NCBI GenBank assembly: GCA_965224755.1
Contig: OZ245061.1
Location: 2,418,001-2,482,000 of the forward strand
DNA from: Hellea sp965224755
Lineage (GTDB): Bacteria; Pseudomonadota; Alphaproteobacteria; Caulobacterales; Maricaulaceae
Direction of reading: 5' to 3'
DNA length: 64,000 nucleotides
Made by a program: the position numbers and the translations under genes. Shown here piece after piece: positions 1 to 9,179 of the stretch (its first letter is position 1; every line of letters starts with the position of its first letter). The notes below the pieces were generated by a model, which had not been told where the DNA came from, searched no databases, and saw nothing but the letters and a program-made list of their open reading frames with translations.

Positions 1-94
1 AATAACCGCCATCCCAAATTATATTTACCAATAGCGTATTCCCGCTCAATGGCTGAATATAACTCTTCAACGAGTTTTCCGCAACTAACCAAAC

Positions 95-2299
95 TTACTG
101 ATCCAAGAAGCTTCGCAGTTTCCTACTCCGGCTCGGATGTTTCAACTTCCTTAGCGCTTTCGCCTCAATCTGCCTGATCCGTTCGCGTGTCACGCTGAAC
201 TGCTGGCCGACTTCTTCGAGCGTATGGTCGGTGTTCATACCGATACCGAAACGCATGCGCAGGACACGTTCTTCGCGCGGGGTTAGGCTGGCTAAAACGC
301 GGGTTGTGGTTTCGCGTAGGTTGCTCTGGATCGCCGCGTCAATCGGTAGGATGGCGTTGCTATCTTCGATGAAATCACCGAGCTGGCTATCGGCCTCATC
401 GCCAATGGGCGTTTCTAATGAAATTGGCTCTTTGGCAATTTTCATCACCTTGCGCACTTTTTCAAGCGGCATAGAGAGTTTCGCGGCGAGTTCTTCGGGA
501 GTCGGTTCGCGGCCAATCTCGTGCAATATCTGGCGTGAGGTTCTGACAATCTTATTGATGGTCTCGATCATATGCACCGGAATACGAATGGTGCGCGCTT
601 GGTCGGCAATAGAGCGGGTGATCGCCTGACGGATCCACCATGTCGCATAGGTCGAGAATTTATAACCGCGGCGATATTCGAATTTATCGACGGCTTTCAT
701 CAAGCCAATATTGCCCTCTTGGATAAGGTCGAGGAATTGCAAACCACGATTAGTGTATTTCTTAGCAATCGAGATAACGAGACGGAGATTGGCTTCGACC
801 ATTTCTTTCTTGGCTTGGCGGGCTTCGCGCTCACCCTTTTGCACGGTCTGGACGATACGGCGAAACTCATCAACGGGGACGCCTGTTTCTTGAGCCAGTT
901 CGCCGATTTCGTCGCGGATTTTCTCAATCGAAATGCGCTCGCGTTTGGCAAAACGCGCCCAAGCGTCAGACGTTGCGATCATATCTTCAAGCCATGTCGG
1001 TTTAAGCTCGGAGCCTAGATAGGATTTCAAAAACTCCTGACGCGGCACGCCGTTACCATCGGCAAGGCGCATCAAGCGGCCTTCAAGGCTGATAAAGCGC
1101 TTATTAATCGCGTAAAGCTGATCAATAAGCGCGTCAATCCGCGCATTATTAAGCTGTAAGGACTTGATCTCTTCAATAATCTCTTTCTGGATTTGCTCAT
1201 ATTCATCATGCTGCGGCTTGCGCATTTTCTTGCCGGAGAGCCGCGCGCGAATGAGCATTTGCTGGAGTTTTTGAAAGCGTCCAAAATCTTGCGAAATCCG
1301 GTCGAGCTTAGCCATGATCTCTTCGCGAAGCGCGGCTTCCATATTGGCCATGGAGAGATTAGTTTTATCTTCTTCCTCTTCCTCATCATCATCAATCGGC
1401 TTTTGGCCTTCTTCATAATCGCGGTTAATATCAATTTTGGCTTTGCCGTTATCAAATTTGGCGTTGAGATCTTCCTCGGTCGCTTCGAGCTCGCCTTTTT
1501 CTATTTTTTCGCGGCGTACAGCAAGGCCCGAACGGTCTTCCTGAATATTACCGATAGCGCGGTTATAGGTCGTGTCCAGATCGATAATATCGCGCAGCAA
1601 GATACGGCCTTCTTCAAGCTCTTCGCGCCATATCATGATCGCTTCAAAGGTCAGGGCGCTTTCGCACAATCCTTTGATCATCGTATCGCGGCCGGCCTCG
1701 ATACGTTTGGCAATCGCAATTTCTCCCTCGCGGGAGAGCAGCTCAACCACGCCCATTTCGCGCAAATACATGCGAACAGGGTCGTCAGTACGATCAAGTT
1801 CTTCCTTGGAATTACCGCCTTTGACCGCCGTTGTATGGGTGCGGGCCAAAGTCTTGGAGCCGAGGGTTTTCTCAATACGTTCATCAATGACGGAAATGCC
1901 CAGATCGGATAATTCAGCAAGCACGACTTCGATTTCCTCGGTGGTGATACCATCAAGCTTGATATGTTTGTTGAGTTCAGTTGTCGTGATCAAGCCGGAT
2001 TTTCTGGCAATGGCAATCATGCGCTTGGTTTCGATATGGTTCAAATCCAGACGCTTGCCGGGGATTAGAGGCGCAACAACTTCGGCGATTTCTGTTTCGG
2101 CCTCAGGCTTTGCAACGGGTTTTTTCCGGGTGGTTTTTTTCGCAACAACCTTTTTCTTCACAGGCGCTTTCTTCGCGGGAGCCTTTTTTACAGGCGCTTT
2201 TTTTGCGACTACAGGCTTAGCCGCAGGTTCTTTTTTCGCAGGCGGTTTCTTCGCGGCTGGTTTTTTGGCAGGCGTCGTCTTCGTGGCAGCTTTGGCCAT
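95..2299 (-). CDS. rpoD: RNA polymerase primary sigma factor RpoD (sigma-70)
   Basis: Housekeeping sigma factor that directs core RNA polymerase to -35/-10 promoters. The 734-residue product shows region 1.1 (about residues 90-140), region 1.2 (DPVRMYLREMG), an acidic non-conserved stretch (DDDEEEEED), region 2 (NLRLVISIAKKY, DLIQEGNIGLMKAV, FSTYATWWIRQAI), region 3, and region 4 with the -35-binding helix (VTRERIRQIEAKALRKL). The ATG at 2299 is chosen because GGAG lies 8 nt upstream; a 6-codon longer frame has no ribosome site. The first 65 or so residues are an unusual Lys/Ala/Pro-rich tail (repeats of the PAKK/APVKK kind). It lies just downstream of dnaG on the same strand, as in the macromolecular synthesis operon. 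Identification is very secure. Confidence 0.98.
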   Translation of the reverse strand: MAKAATKTTPAKKPAAKKPPAKKEPAAKPVVAKKAPVKKAPAKKAPVKKKVVAKKTTRKKPVAKPEAETEIAEVVAPLIPGKRLDLNHIETKRMIAIARKSGLITTTELNKHIKLDGITTEEIEVVLAELSDLGISVIDERIEKTLGSKTLARTHTTAVKGGNSKEELDRTDDPVRMYLREMGVVELLSREGEIAIAKRIEAGRDTMIKGLCESALTFEAIMIWREELEEGRILLRDIIDLDTTYNRAIGNIQEDRSGLAVRREKIEKGELEATEEDLNAKFDNGKAKIDINRDYEEGQKPIDDDEEEEEDKTNLSMANMEAALREEIMAKLDRISQDFGRFQKLQQMLIRARLSGKKMRKPQHDEYEQIQKEIIEEIKSLQLNNARIDALIDQLYAINKRFISLEGRLMRLADGNGVPRQEFLKSYLGSELKPTWLEDMIATSDAWARFAKRERISIEKIRDEIGELAQETGVPVDEFRRIVQTVQKGEREARQAKKEMVEANLRLVISIAKKYTNRGLQFLDLIQEGNIGLMKAVDKFEYRRGYKFSTYATWWIRQAITRSIADQARTIRIPVHMIETINKIVRTSRQILHEIGREPTPEELAAKLSMPLEKVRKVMKIAKEPISLETPIGDEADSQLGDFIEDSNAILPIDAAIQSNLRETTTRVLASLTPREERVLRMRFGIGMNTDHTLEEVGQQFSVTRERIRQIEAKALRKLKHPSRSRKLRSFLDQ

Positions 2300-2365
2300 G
2301 TATATCACTCCGGTCAAAAGAGCGCGGCTTACAGCCCGCCCTTTAAAATACGTTTAGCCCGCTAT

Positions 2366-2389
2366 CCACGCCGAAAATTTCCGGTGTGG
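2366..2389 (-). promoter_or_regulatory. Hairpin in the dnaG-rpoD spacer
   Basis: An inverted repeat with arms CCACGCCG and CGGTGTGG (one G-T wobble) around an AT-rich centre lies in the 107-nt spacer between the dnaG stop and the rpoD start. It has no T-run after it in either direction. It could be an mRNA processing or stability structure, or a weak attenuator between primase and sigma factor. Function is inferred from position only. Confidence 0.4.
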
Positions 2390-2406
2390 CTAGAAGGCCT
2401 AAATCC

Positions 2407-4227
2407 TCAATCGCGCGCCTGCCGAGAGGCCCGCATACGACGCTTAAGCGCGTCACTATTATCTGTTCGTATGGCATCTGCCATCAGGGATCGGACCTCA
2501 TCGCTGCTGTCGCCCGTTTGGTTGTGCCCGGTCAGGGCGTCGGCCTCGTCTTGCCAGAGGGCCGTGCGTGTTACCAAATCTGCATCAGTCCCGCCCATGG
2601 CCGCCCTGATCAATAGGCGGCCCTGCGCGTAGTCGCGGTGAAGATGTTGCAATCCTTCGGACGCTATATGGGCATTCAGCGCAGTTTTTTCAACCGCTTT
2701 TGTTGTTCGCCAGTAATTTAACAGGCAGGCCTGCATTTGCGCGGCGGCAGGTGTTTTGAATGAAAGCTCAAACAAAGCCTCATCCACATGCGGCAGCAGC
2801 TCCGGCCATTCCAAAATAGCGCCGATTAAGCGCTTTTCGCGGGCCGCTTCGATAGCCCCGGACTGCATTCTCGCTTTGAGGGCGGGCGAGGCTTTGCGAA
2901 TTGGTGCTTTGCCGTTCCATGTTCCGCCATAATTCTTCTTCTGCCGTCCGAATTCGGCGTCAAAGCGCTCAAGCAAGGCCGTTTGGTATTGCGCACGCAC
3001 ATCCTCATGGGTGATCTCTTTTAGCGCTGCAAATATCCGCGATTTCAGCCCTGCCTTAGCTTCGGGAGAATTGAGAGGCTCGGCCTGCACTTCGCGCTGC
3101 CAGAGCATATCAACCAAAGGAATAGCCCGCTCCAAAACGTCTTGCATCGCCGTTTTACCCTTGGCGCGAATGAGATCATCCGGGTCTTGCCCCTCGGGCA
3201 GCATGGCAAAACGTAGCGTCTGGCCCGGACGTATCAGCGGCAAAGCCCGCTCCACAGACCGAAACGCCGCGCGCTGCCCCGCCTTATCGCCGTCAAAACA
3301 GAGAATAGGCTCCGGCCCGGCTCGCCATAGCAAGCCCAATTGATCTTCGGTCAAAGCCGTGCCCATCGGGGCGACGGCATGTTCAAACCCGGCGCGCGAC
3401 AGCGCGATAACATCCATATAGCCTTCGGCAACGATCATGCCGCGCGCCCCGTTTTGCGGCGAAGCAATGGCTTTGCGGGCGCGGTGGTAATTATAGAGCA
3501 AATGACCTTTCTGGAAGATCGGCGTTTCCGGCGAGTTGAGGTATTTTGCTTTGGCGTCTTTCTCCATCGCCCGGCCGCCAAAGGCGACAAGTCGCCCCCG
3601 GCTATCATGAATAGGAAACATAATCCGGTTGCGAAACCTGTCCCACGGGTCACGGCTTTGGTCTTCGGGCTCAACCAAAAGCCCAGCTTCGATCAGCATT
3701 TTGGCCGAAGCGCCTTGCTGCATCAATTCCTCTTTTAAGGCCGAGAAATGATTGGGCGCAAAGCCCATGCCGAAATTCTGCGCCGCCGTTTTCGACAGGC
3801 CGCGATTGGTAAGATAATCCCGCGCACCGGCCCCCATTTCGCGGTAAAGTGATTTTTCAAAGAATATCTGCGCCTGCTCCATCCAGCTTATGGTTTTTTT
3901 GTTGCGCGCGGCGCGGGCTTCGGCCTGCGGGTCTTCTTTGGGCATCTCCATCCCCGCCAATCCCGCCAATTTCTCAACCGCTTCGGGAAAGGACAAACCT
4001 TCGACTTCCATCAGGAAAGAAATCGCGTCGCCATGTTTGCCGGAGGAAAAGCAATGGTAAAACCCTTTCTCGTCATTGACAAAAAAGCTCGGCGTCTTCT
4101 CATTGGTAAAGGGCGAAAGCCCGGCAAATTCGCGACCCTGACGCTTTAATTTGACATGCCGCCCAATCACGTCCGATGGCCGAACGCGCTGCTTTATCTC
4201 TTCGAGGAAATTTTCACCGAAACGCAT
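2407..4227 (-). CDS. dnaG: DNA primase DnaG
   Basis: Synthesises RNA primers at the replication fork. The 606-residue protein has the N-terminal zinc-ribbon-like domain (about residues 1-95), the TOPRIM/RNA polymerase core (VAEGYMDVIAL; FDGDKAGQRAA) and a C-terminal helicase-interaction region. The ATG at 4227 gives the family-typical MRFGENFLEEI start; a TTG seven codons upstream is less likely. In the zinc-ribbon the classical ligands are mostly gone: the CPFH motif is SPFT and the second pair is HCFSSG, so only one of the four ligands remains. The fold context (EKTPSF, GKHGD) is intact, so the gene is functional in appearance. It lies directly upstream of rpoD. Confidence 0.97.
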   Translation of the reverse strand: MRFGENFLEEIKQRVRPSDVIGRHVKLKRQGREFAGLSPFTNEKTPSFFVNDEKGFYHCFSSGKHGDAISFLMEVEGLSFPEAVEKLAGLAGMEMPKEDPQAEARAARNKKTISWMEQAQIFFEKSLYREMGAGARDYLTNRGLSKTAAQNFGMGFAPNHFSALKEELMQQGASAKMLIEAGLLVEPEDQSRDPWDRFRNRIMFPIHDSRGRLVAFGGRAMEKDAKAKYLNSPETPIFQKGHLLYNYHRARKAIASPQNGARGMIVAEGYMDVIALSRAGFEHAVAPMGTALTEDQLGLLWRAGPEPILCFDGDKAGQRAAFRSVERALPLIRPGQTLRFAMLPEGQDPDDLIRAKGKTAMQDVLERAIPLVDMLWQREVQAEPLNSPEAKAGLKSRIFAALKEITHEDVRAQYQTALLERFDAEFGRQKKNYGGTWNGKAPIRKASPALKARMQSGAIEAAREKRLIGAILEWPELLPHVDEALFELSFKTPAAAQMQACLLNYWRTTKAVEKTALNAHIASEGLQHLHRDYAQGRLLIRAAMGGTDADLVTRTALWQDEADALTGHNQTGDSSDEVRSLMADAIRTDNSDALKRRMRASRQARD

Positions 4228-4358
4228 GGAGTCTATGTAGGGACTCAAAAGGGTTTTGGCGAGTCTGCCGGTGTGGATAACCCAACTGGATTTTACCCTT
4301 TCGTATTTCAGCTCTGCCCCCTATAAAGTCCTCCAAATTGAATGGAAGGACCATATTA

Positions 4359-5033
4359 ATGGCTATGAACTTACTCGAAATGATTATGAGCGCCCAAAAC
4401 GGCGCAACAGCGCAGCAAGCCGCGAAAAGCACGGGACTGCCTCAGAAACAAGTGCAATCCGCAATCGCCGCGCTTTTGCCCGCGATTTCTTCGGCGCTGA
4501 AACAAAATACACAAAGCCCGCAAGGCCTCGCCGGGCTTCTCGGCGCGCTGCAAGGCGGCCAGCACGGGCAATATCTGGAAAACCCGCAAGTGATGGGACA
4601 GCCGCAAACGGTCACTGACGGTAACGCCATTCTTGGGCATTTATTTGGCTCAAAAGAAGTCTCGCGCGCTGTCGCCGGACACGCCGCCAAGCAAACCGGC
4701 ATCGGCGCAGATGTGCTAAAGAAAATGCTCCCGCTTGTCGCGTCCATGGCGATGGGTAGCCTGTCCAAGCAAACGAGGCAGCCGAGTATGCAGTCAGCCC
4801 TAACCGGCATGGCCATTCAGCACCTCATGGGCGGCGGCGGCCAGAAATCTTCGGGTCTGGGCAGCATCCTTCAAGCTGTCATGGGCGGTAAAGCCAAACA
4901 GCAACGCCAAGTGCAACAGCGCCAGCAACAAGCCCATCAAAACGGCATGGGCATTATCGGCAAAATGCTCGACGCAGACGGCGACGGCTCAATCATGGAT
5001 GATGTTTTGCGCATGGCGATGAATAAGCGCTAG
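4359..5033 (+). CDS. DUF937 (YidB-like) family protein
   Basis: Small soluble protein of 224 residues resembling the DUF937/YidB family, whose role is unknown. Visible features are a Gln/Ala-rich N-terminal part (QNGATAQQAAKSTGLPQKQVQSAIAALLPAI), a glycine-rich middle (LMGGGGQKSSGLGSIL), a Gln-rich stretch (QRQVQQRQQQAHQ) and an acidic tail (DADGDGSIMDDVL) resembling an EF-hand-like loop. The ATG at 4359 has GGAAGGA 8 nt upstream. It is transcribed away from dnaG and ends at a strong terminator. No signal peptide is seen. Confidence 0.75.
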   Translation: MAMNLLEMIMSAQNGATAQQAAKSTGLPQKQVQSAIAALLPAISSALKQNTQSPQGLAGLLGALQGGQHGQYLENPQVMGQPQTVTDGNAILGHLFGSKEVSRAVAGHAAKQTGIGADVLKKMLPLVASMAMGSLSKQTRQPSMQSALTGMAIQHLMGGGGQKSSGLGSILQAVMGGKAKQQRQVQQRQQQAHQNGMGIIGKMLDADGDGSIMDDVLRMAMNKR

Positions 5034-5051
5034 CACTAACTTCACCGCAAT

Positions 5052-5085
5052 AAAAAAGCCCGCTCGATTTGAGCGGGCTTTTTTA
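5052..5085. terminator. Bidirectional intrinsic terminator
   Basis: A perfect stem GCCCGCTC/GAGCGGGC around a GATTT loop is flanked by an A-run on the left and a T-run on the right. It can therefore terminate both the DUF937 gene (plus) and the POT transporter gene (minus), which converge on it. Confidence 0.9.
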
Positions 5086-5104
5086 TTGGGGTTTAGTCGA
5101 ATGA

Positions 5105-6877
5105 CTACTCGTCCGGATCTCCACCCGGCGACATACGCTCTCCGGCCATGTCATCATAGTGATCAGAGGCGGCTAGATCGCCATCGCGGGTTTTTTCCCA
5201 TTTCGCCATATCTTCCCCAAGTGTATCAAGATGCATTAAGCGCTTAATAAAAGGGGAGACAAGAACCAAACCTATACCGATAAAAACAGTTACCAGTCCA
5301 TATTTCCAATATACAGCCAACACTTGCGCCTTATCACCTGCTTCAATTTCGCCGCTTCCAATGGTTGCCTGCGCAATGAGGGCCGAAACGGCATTACCGC
5401 CAGCTGACGCCAAGAACCAAGCACCCATAATAAGACCCACCATAATGGGTGGAGACAGGCGCGTCATTGCCGATAAGCCAACTGGGGAGAGGCAAAGCTC
5501 ACCGGTGGTATGAAGAAGATAAATAAGGAATACGAACATGACAGGAGTTAAGTCCATGCCGTTATTCGCGCCCCATACAAAAACAAGGTATCCAAGACCT
5601 AATTGAATAACGCCGAGTCCAAATTTGAATGGCGCCGAAGGATCCTTACCACGCTGTGCAAGCCAAGCCCAAACCCAAGCAAAAATCGGCCCGAGGAACA
5701 CGATATACATCGCATTCAAAGATTGAAAGGTTGCAGCGGGAACTTCTTCGCCCAGAACCGTTCTATTAACATGCTCATCCGTGTAAATATTAAGTGAAGA
5801 ACCTGCCTGTTCAAATAAGGCCCAGAATAAAACGTTCAGGCTAATAAGAAATAGTGCCGCAATAATCCGTTGGAACTCGCGCTTATTAAGCCTGGTGGCG
5901 CAAACATATAAAATATACCCAACAACAATCAGACCGAAAATAATCAAAATCCAGTTGACGACATCTTGCGACCTCACGAGTTGCCATATTGCCGCCACAC
6001 CAACAAATGTTGATAGATAGATCAGCCATTCCTGCGACAGGCCCGCAAACCGTTTGGCTTTTAACGCCGTTGGGTTTGGCGGTTCGCCCGCACCGTTAAG
6101 CCAGCCTTTTCCTATAGTAAACATAAACAAGCCAAAAAGCATACCCACTCCAGCAGCACCGAAGCCCCAATTCCATCCGAGTGATTCACCGAGACGTGCG
6201 GCAACAATAGCGCCCAAAGCCGCGCCGAGATTAATACCAACATAAAATAATGTGAAACCTGAATCTCTTCGCGGGTCTAGTTTCGGATAAAGCTCGCCGA
6301 CGACCGCCGAGATATTGGCTTTCAAAAAGCCAACCCCCGCAATAATCAGGGCCAGCGAGAGATAAAAGATATTCATCACAAATGGGTCACGGGCATTCGG
6401 GTCGGAAACAGGCTCGCCTTCAAAGGCCATACCCAAATGACCTAAGACGAGAAGAAGCGCACCAAAAGCGATCGCCTTTCTATACCCCAAATATCTGTCA
6501 GCCAGAACACCGCCAATCACTGGAGTAATATACACGAAAGCGACATACGCTCCGTAAATTCCGTAGGCAACGTCTCTGTCAAATAGAAAGTGTTTTGTAA
6601 GGTAAAAGATGAGAATGGCACGCATGCCGTAATAGGAAAATCTCTCCCACATCTCCGTAAAAAACAGGATAAAGAGACCTTTTTCATGGCCGCGCATTTG
6701 CACAAGCGCCATAAATACGCCAATGAGGATAACCACCAACATGACCCATTCAAGTTTTGTAACGTTTAGAACCGTTGCGCCCCATACCAAAGCAAGCGCC
6801 CCAATAACCACGCCAATAAGGAGTGACGAAAATTCTTTTGCAGAAATTGTGTTAGGTGTGTAGTCAAGCATTGCCAT
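5105..6877 (-). CDS. POT/PTR2-family proton-coupled peptide transporter
   Basis: Inner-membrane symporter of the POT (PTR2) family that imports di- and tripeptides with protons. The 590-residue protein is strongly hydrophobic with about 14 membrane segments. It carries the two family signatures: FFTEMWERFSYYGMRA (about residues 72-87, containing the ExxER-type proton/peptide motif) and GGVLADRYLGYRKAIAFGA (about 120-140), plus FYVGINLGAALG. The start at 6877 is preceded by GGGGAG with 7-nt spacing. It is divergent from a TonB receptor gene, so outer- and inner-membrane uptake may be linked, though the substrate cannot be read from sequence. The C-terminal 40 residues are charged and cytoplasmic. 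Confidence 0.93.
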   Translation of the reverse strand: MAMLDYTPNTISAKEFSSLLIGVVIGALALVWGATVLNVTKLEWVMLVVILIGVFMALVQMRGHEKGLFILFFTEMWERFSYYGMRAILIFYLTKHFLFDRDVAYGIYGAYVAFVYITPVIGGVLADRYLGYRKAIAFGALLLVLGHLGMAFEGEPVSDPNARDPFVMNIFYLSLALIIAGVGFLKANISAVVGELYPKLDPRRDSGFTLFYVGINLGAALGAIVAARLGESLGWNWGFGAAGVGMLFGLFMFTIGKGWLNGAGEPPNPTALKAKRFAGLSQEWLIYLSTFVGVAAIWQLVRSQDVVNWILIIFGLIVVGYILYVCATRLNKREFQRIIAALFLISLNVLFWALFEQAGSSLNIYTDEHVNRTVLGEEVPAATFQSLNAMYIVFLGPIFAWVWAWLAQRGKDPSAPFKFGLGVIQLGLGYLVFVWGANNGMDLTPVMFVFLIYLLHTTGELCLSPVGLSAMTRLSPPIMVGLIMGAWFLASAGGNAVSALIAQATIGSGEIEAGDKAQVLAVYWKYGLVTVFIGIGLVLVSPFIKRLMHLDTLGEDMAKWEKTRDGDLAASDHYDDMAGERMSPGGDPDE

Positions 6878-7051
6878 GCGGTCACTCCCCTGAGTGTTTA
6901 TATTTTATATTTCCGTATACTTGCCCTGCCCGTCCTCTGCGTACAAGGGTTTTTTTCTGTTAACCAATCGTGCGGTATTATAAAGTACATGTTGCGAAAT
7001 TTGCAAATTGCACTATTTCAGGTCGTAAGGCCCTAATATAAGGATGATAGA

Positions 7052-9094
7052 TTGCGTGATTACATCATGAAGGGGGGCGCCTTGTTATTGTGCATGGCAA
7101 CCGCCAGCACGGCTATGGCGCAAGATAACTCTGCAATCTCAAATACCAACCCCGCCTATGAACCGGCCTTCTTCGCGCAGTTCCAGCCTAATACCGCCCG
7201 TGATATGGTCAACCGCATCCCCGGCTTTACCTTGCAGGGCGGCGATAATAATGAGCGCGGCTTCGGGCAAGCCAATCTGAACATTCTAATCAACGGGCGG
7301 CGTCCGTCCTCCAAATCCTCCGGGGCGGATGAAATCCTAAGCCGCATCCCTGCGGATAAAGTCGAGCGCATCGAAATTTTGGACGGGGCCTCGCTGGATA
7401 TTCCGGGGCTCTCGGGCCAAGTCGCCAATATTGTGACCAGCACGGGCAGCCTGTCAGGAAGCTGGAACTATGCCGCGCGCTTTGAAGAGCGAACCGAGCC
7501 TCAATTACTGGAGGGCGGCATATCTGTCAGCGGCTCCAACACGGCGGGAAGTTTCGAATATGTGGCCAGTATCAATCATCAAATGTTCACTTTCTCAGAA
7601 TTGGGCGATGAACAGTTTTTTGATGGCGACGGCTCCCTCATTGAAGACCGCCGCGAAGATGCAGGGTTTGAACTAACGCGCCCGACGGCTGATCTTAACC
7701 TGACCTATACGGCGGCCAACGGGAATATCGCCAATTTGAACCTGTCAGGCGGCGGGCGAAACCAAAATTTTGGAGCCGTAGAAGATTTCACCGCCATTAC
7801 AACAGCCGGGCAAACCGGACAAAGTTTCTTTGACTCGGGCGAGGATGAATATAGCTATGAAATTGGCGGGGATTATACCTTCCCTATCAGCGGCGGATCA
7901 TTGAAGCTCATAGGTCTTCACCGTTATGAAAATAGCGATTTTAATACTGGGTTTGACATTAATGTCTTCGGCAACGCGCCGTTTCGACAGGACTTTAACA
8001 CGCTGGACAAAGAGGGCGAATTTATCGGACGGGCCGAATATAGCTGGAAATCAAGGCAAGCCCATGACTGGCAACTTTCTTGGGAGGGCGCGTTTAATTA
8101 TCTGGATAGCACAACTGAATTTGGCATAAACCGCGTCTTCATCGACCCGGATAATGTCCGCGTCGAGGAGCAGCGCACGGAGGCCAACCTCACCCATAGC
8201 CGAAAACTCTCAGGTAAACTTAACCTTCAAGCCTCGCTTGGCGCAGAATATTCTGAAATCCTTGTCGCCACAAATACCGCTCCTGCAACCGGGTATTTCC
8301 GTCCCAAAGGCTTTCTCGCCCTGAGCTATGACGCAAACCCGCGTTTTACGTGGCGAGCCAAAATTGCACGCAAGGTCGGACAACTTGATTTCACAGATTT
8401 CAGAAACTCTCGCAGCCTGACCGACGGGACGGCGAATAGCGGCAATGTCGACATCGTCCCGACACAGTCCTGGAACGGCGAAATCGAATTAGAACGCAAA
8501 GACGACAAAATCCTTTCGGGCACGGTCACGCTTTTTGCCAATTACATCCAAGACCCGGTTGACCGCATCCTGTTTCCCGATGGTAGTGAGGGGCCGGGCA
8601 ATCTGGACAGTGCGTGGGAATACGGCGTTTCAGGCAATGCGACTTGGTTACTCGATAGTTATGGTCTTAAAGGGATGCGCGCTGAAATTGGCGGCGGCGT
8701 TAGCGACAGCTCTATTGACGATCCGGTGACGGGCCTAGCGCGGCGGCTTAATAATACGACTTTGTGGAATTATAATTTCAATTTTCGCCATGACATCCCC
8801 GATACGCCTTGGGCGTGGGGTGTAAATTTCGAACATTTCCGGCAAAGCCCGTTTTTCCGCTTAAACCAAAGCGCTCAGAGCGAGTTTGACATACCGTTTA
8901 CAGAATATTTCATCACCCATAAGGATGTTTTCGGACTTAAAGTCAGACTCGAACTGCAAAATGCTCCGAACTGGACGCTAAACCGCGAGAGGCTAGTGTT
9001 TACGCCAGACCGTAATGGCGATCTGTTACGCCGCGAATTTGTCAGCCGCAAACGCGGGGCGCGGGTCAGCCTGATAATTTCCGATACGTTTTAG
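7052..9094 (+). CDS. TonB-dependent receptor with plug domain
   Basis: Outer-membrane beta-barrel transporter of 680 residues. It has a signal peptide (cleavage expected after STAMA), a plug domain (RDMVNRIPGFTLQGGD, INGRRPSSKSS, IPADKVERIEILDGA) and a C-terminal barrel ending in the outer-membrane signature ...VSLIISDTF with terminal Phe. The TTG at 7052 is preferred because AGGA lies 7 nt upstream; an in-frame ATG at 7067 is the alternative. No clear TonB box is visible after the signal peptide. The substrate is unknown; the divergent POT transporter suggests peptides or small organics, as inference only. Confidence 0.88.
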   Translation: MRDYIMKGGALLLCMATASTAMAQDNSAISNTNPAYEPAFFAQFQPNTARDMVNRIPGFTLQGGDNNERGFGQANLNILINGRRPSSKSSGADEILSRIPADKVERIEILDGASLDIPGLSGQVANIVTSTGSLSGSWNYAARFEERTEPQLLEGGISVSGSNTAGSFEYVASINHQMFTFSELGDEQFFDGDGSLIEDRREDAGFELTRPTADLNLTYTAANGNIANLNLSGGGRNQNFGAVEDFTAITTAGQTGQSFFDSGEDEYSYEIGGDYTFPISGGSLKLIGLHRYENSDFNTGFDINVFGNAPFRQDFNTLDKEGEFIGRAEYSWKSRQAHDWQLSWEGAFNYLDSTTEFGINRVFIDPDNVRVEEQRTEANLTHSRKLSGKLNLQASLGAEYSEILVATNTAPATGYFRPKGFLALSYDANPRFTWRAKIARKVGQLDFTDFRNSRSLTDGTANSGNVDIVPTQSWNGEIELERKDDKILSGTVTLFANYIQDPVDRILFPDGSEGPGNLDSAWEYGVSGNATWLLDSYGLKGMRAEIGGGVSDSSIDDPVTGLARRLNNTTLWNYNFNFRHDIPDTPWAWGVNFEHFRQSPFFRLNQSAQSEFDIPFTEYFITHKDVFGLKVRLELQNAPNWTLNRERLVFTPDRNGDLLRREFVSRKRGARVSLIISDTF

Positions 9095-9114
9095 CAATTT
9101 GCATTTCAGTAGAT

Positions 9115-9147
9115 TCAGAAATCGGGCGAAGTTTGCCCGTTTTCTGA
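9115..9147. terminator. Long hairpin between convergent TonB receptor and gshA genes
   Basis: A 13-bp stem with one mismatch (TCAGAAATCGGGC / GCCCGTTTTCTGA, loop GAAGTTT) lies in the 85-bp gap between two convergent genes. It is framed by a second, imperfect inverted repeat (GCAATTTGCAT at about 9094, ATGCAATTTGC at about 9168). It can serve as a bidirectional terminator, although the T-runs are interrupted. Confidence 0.65.
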
Positions 9148-9179
9148 GATTTATTGAATTTGATTTAATGCAATTTGCT

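Noticed and set aside
1..94. Terminator for rpoD at the window start
   Set aside because: Only a 5-bp stem (AACTC/GAGTT) is visible, with no T-run on the minus strand; too weak to call.
1193..2357. Long plus-strand open frames opposite rpoD (239 and 261 codons)
   Set aside because: They are antisense shadows of a certain gene; the second is largely the antisense of the Lys-rich tail, giving Phe-rich repeats. No ribosome site or domain.
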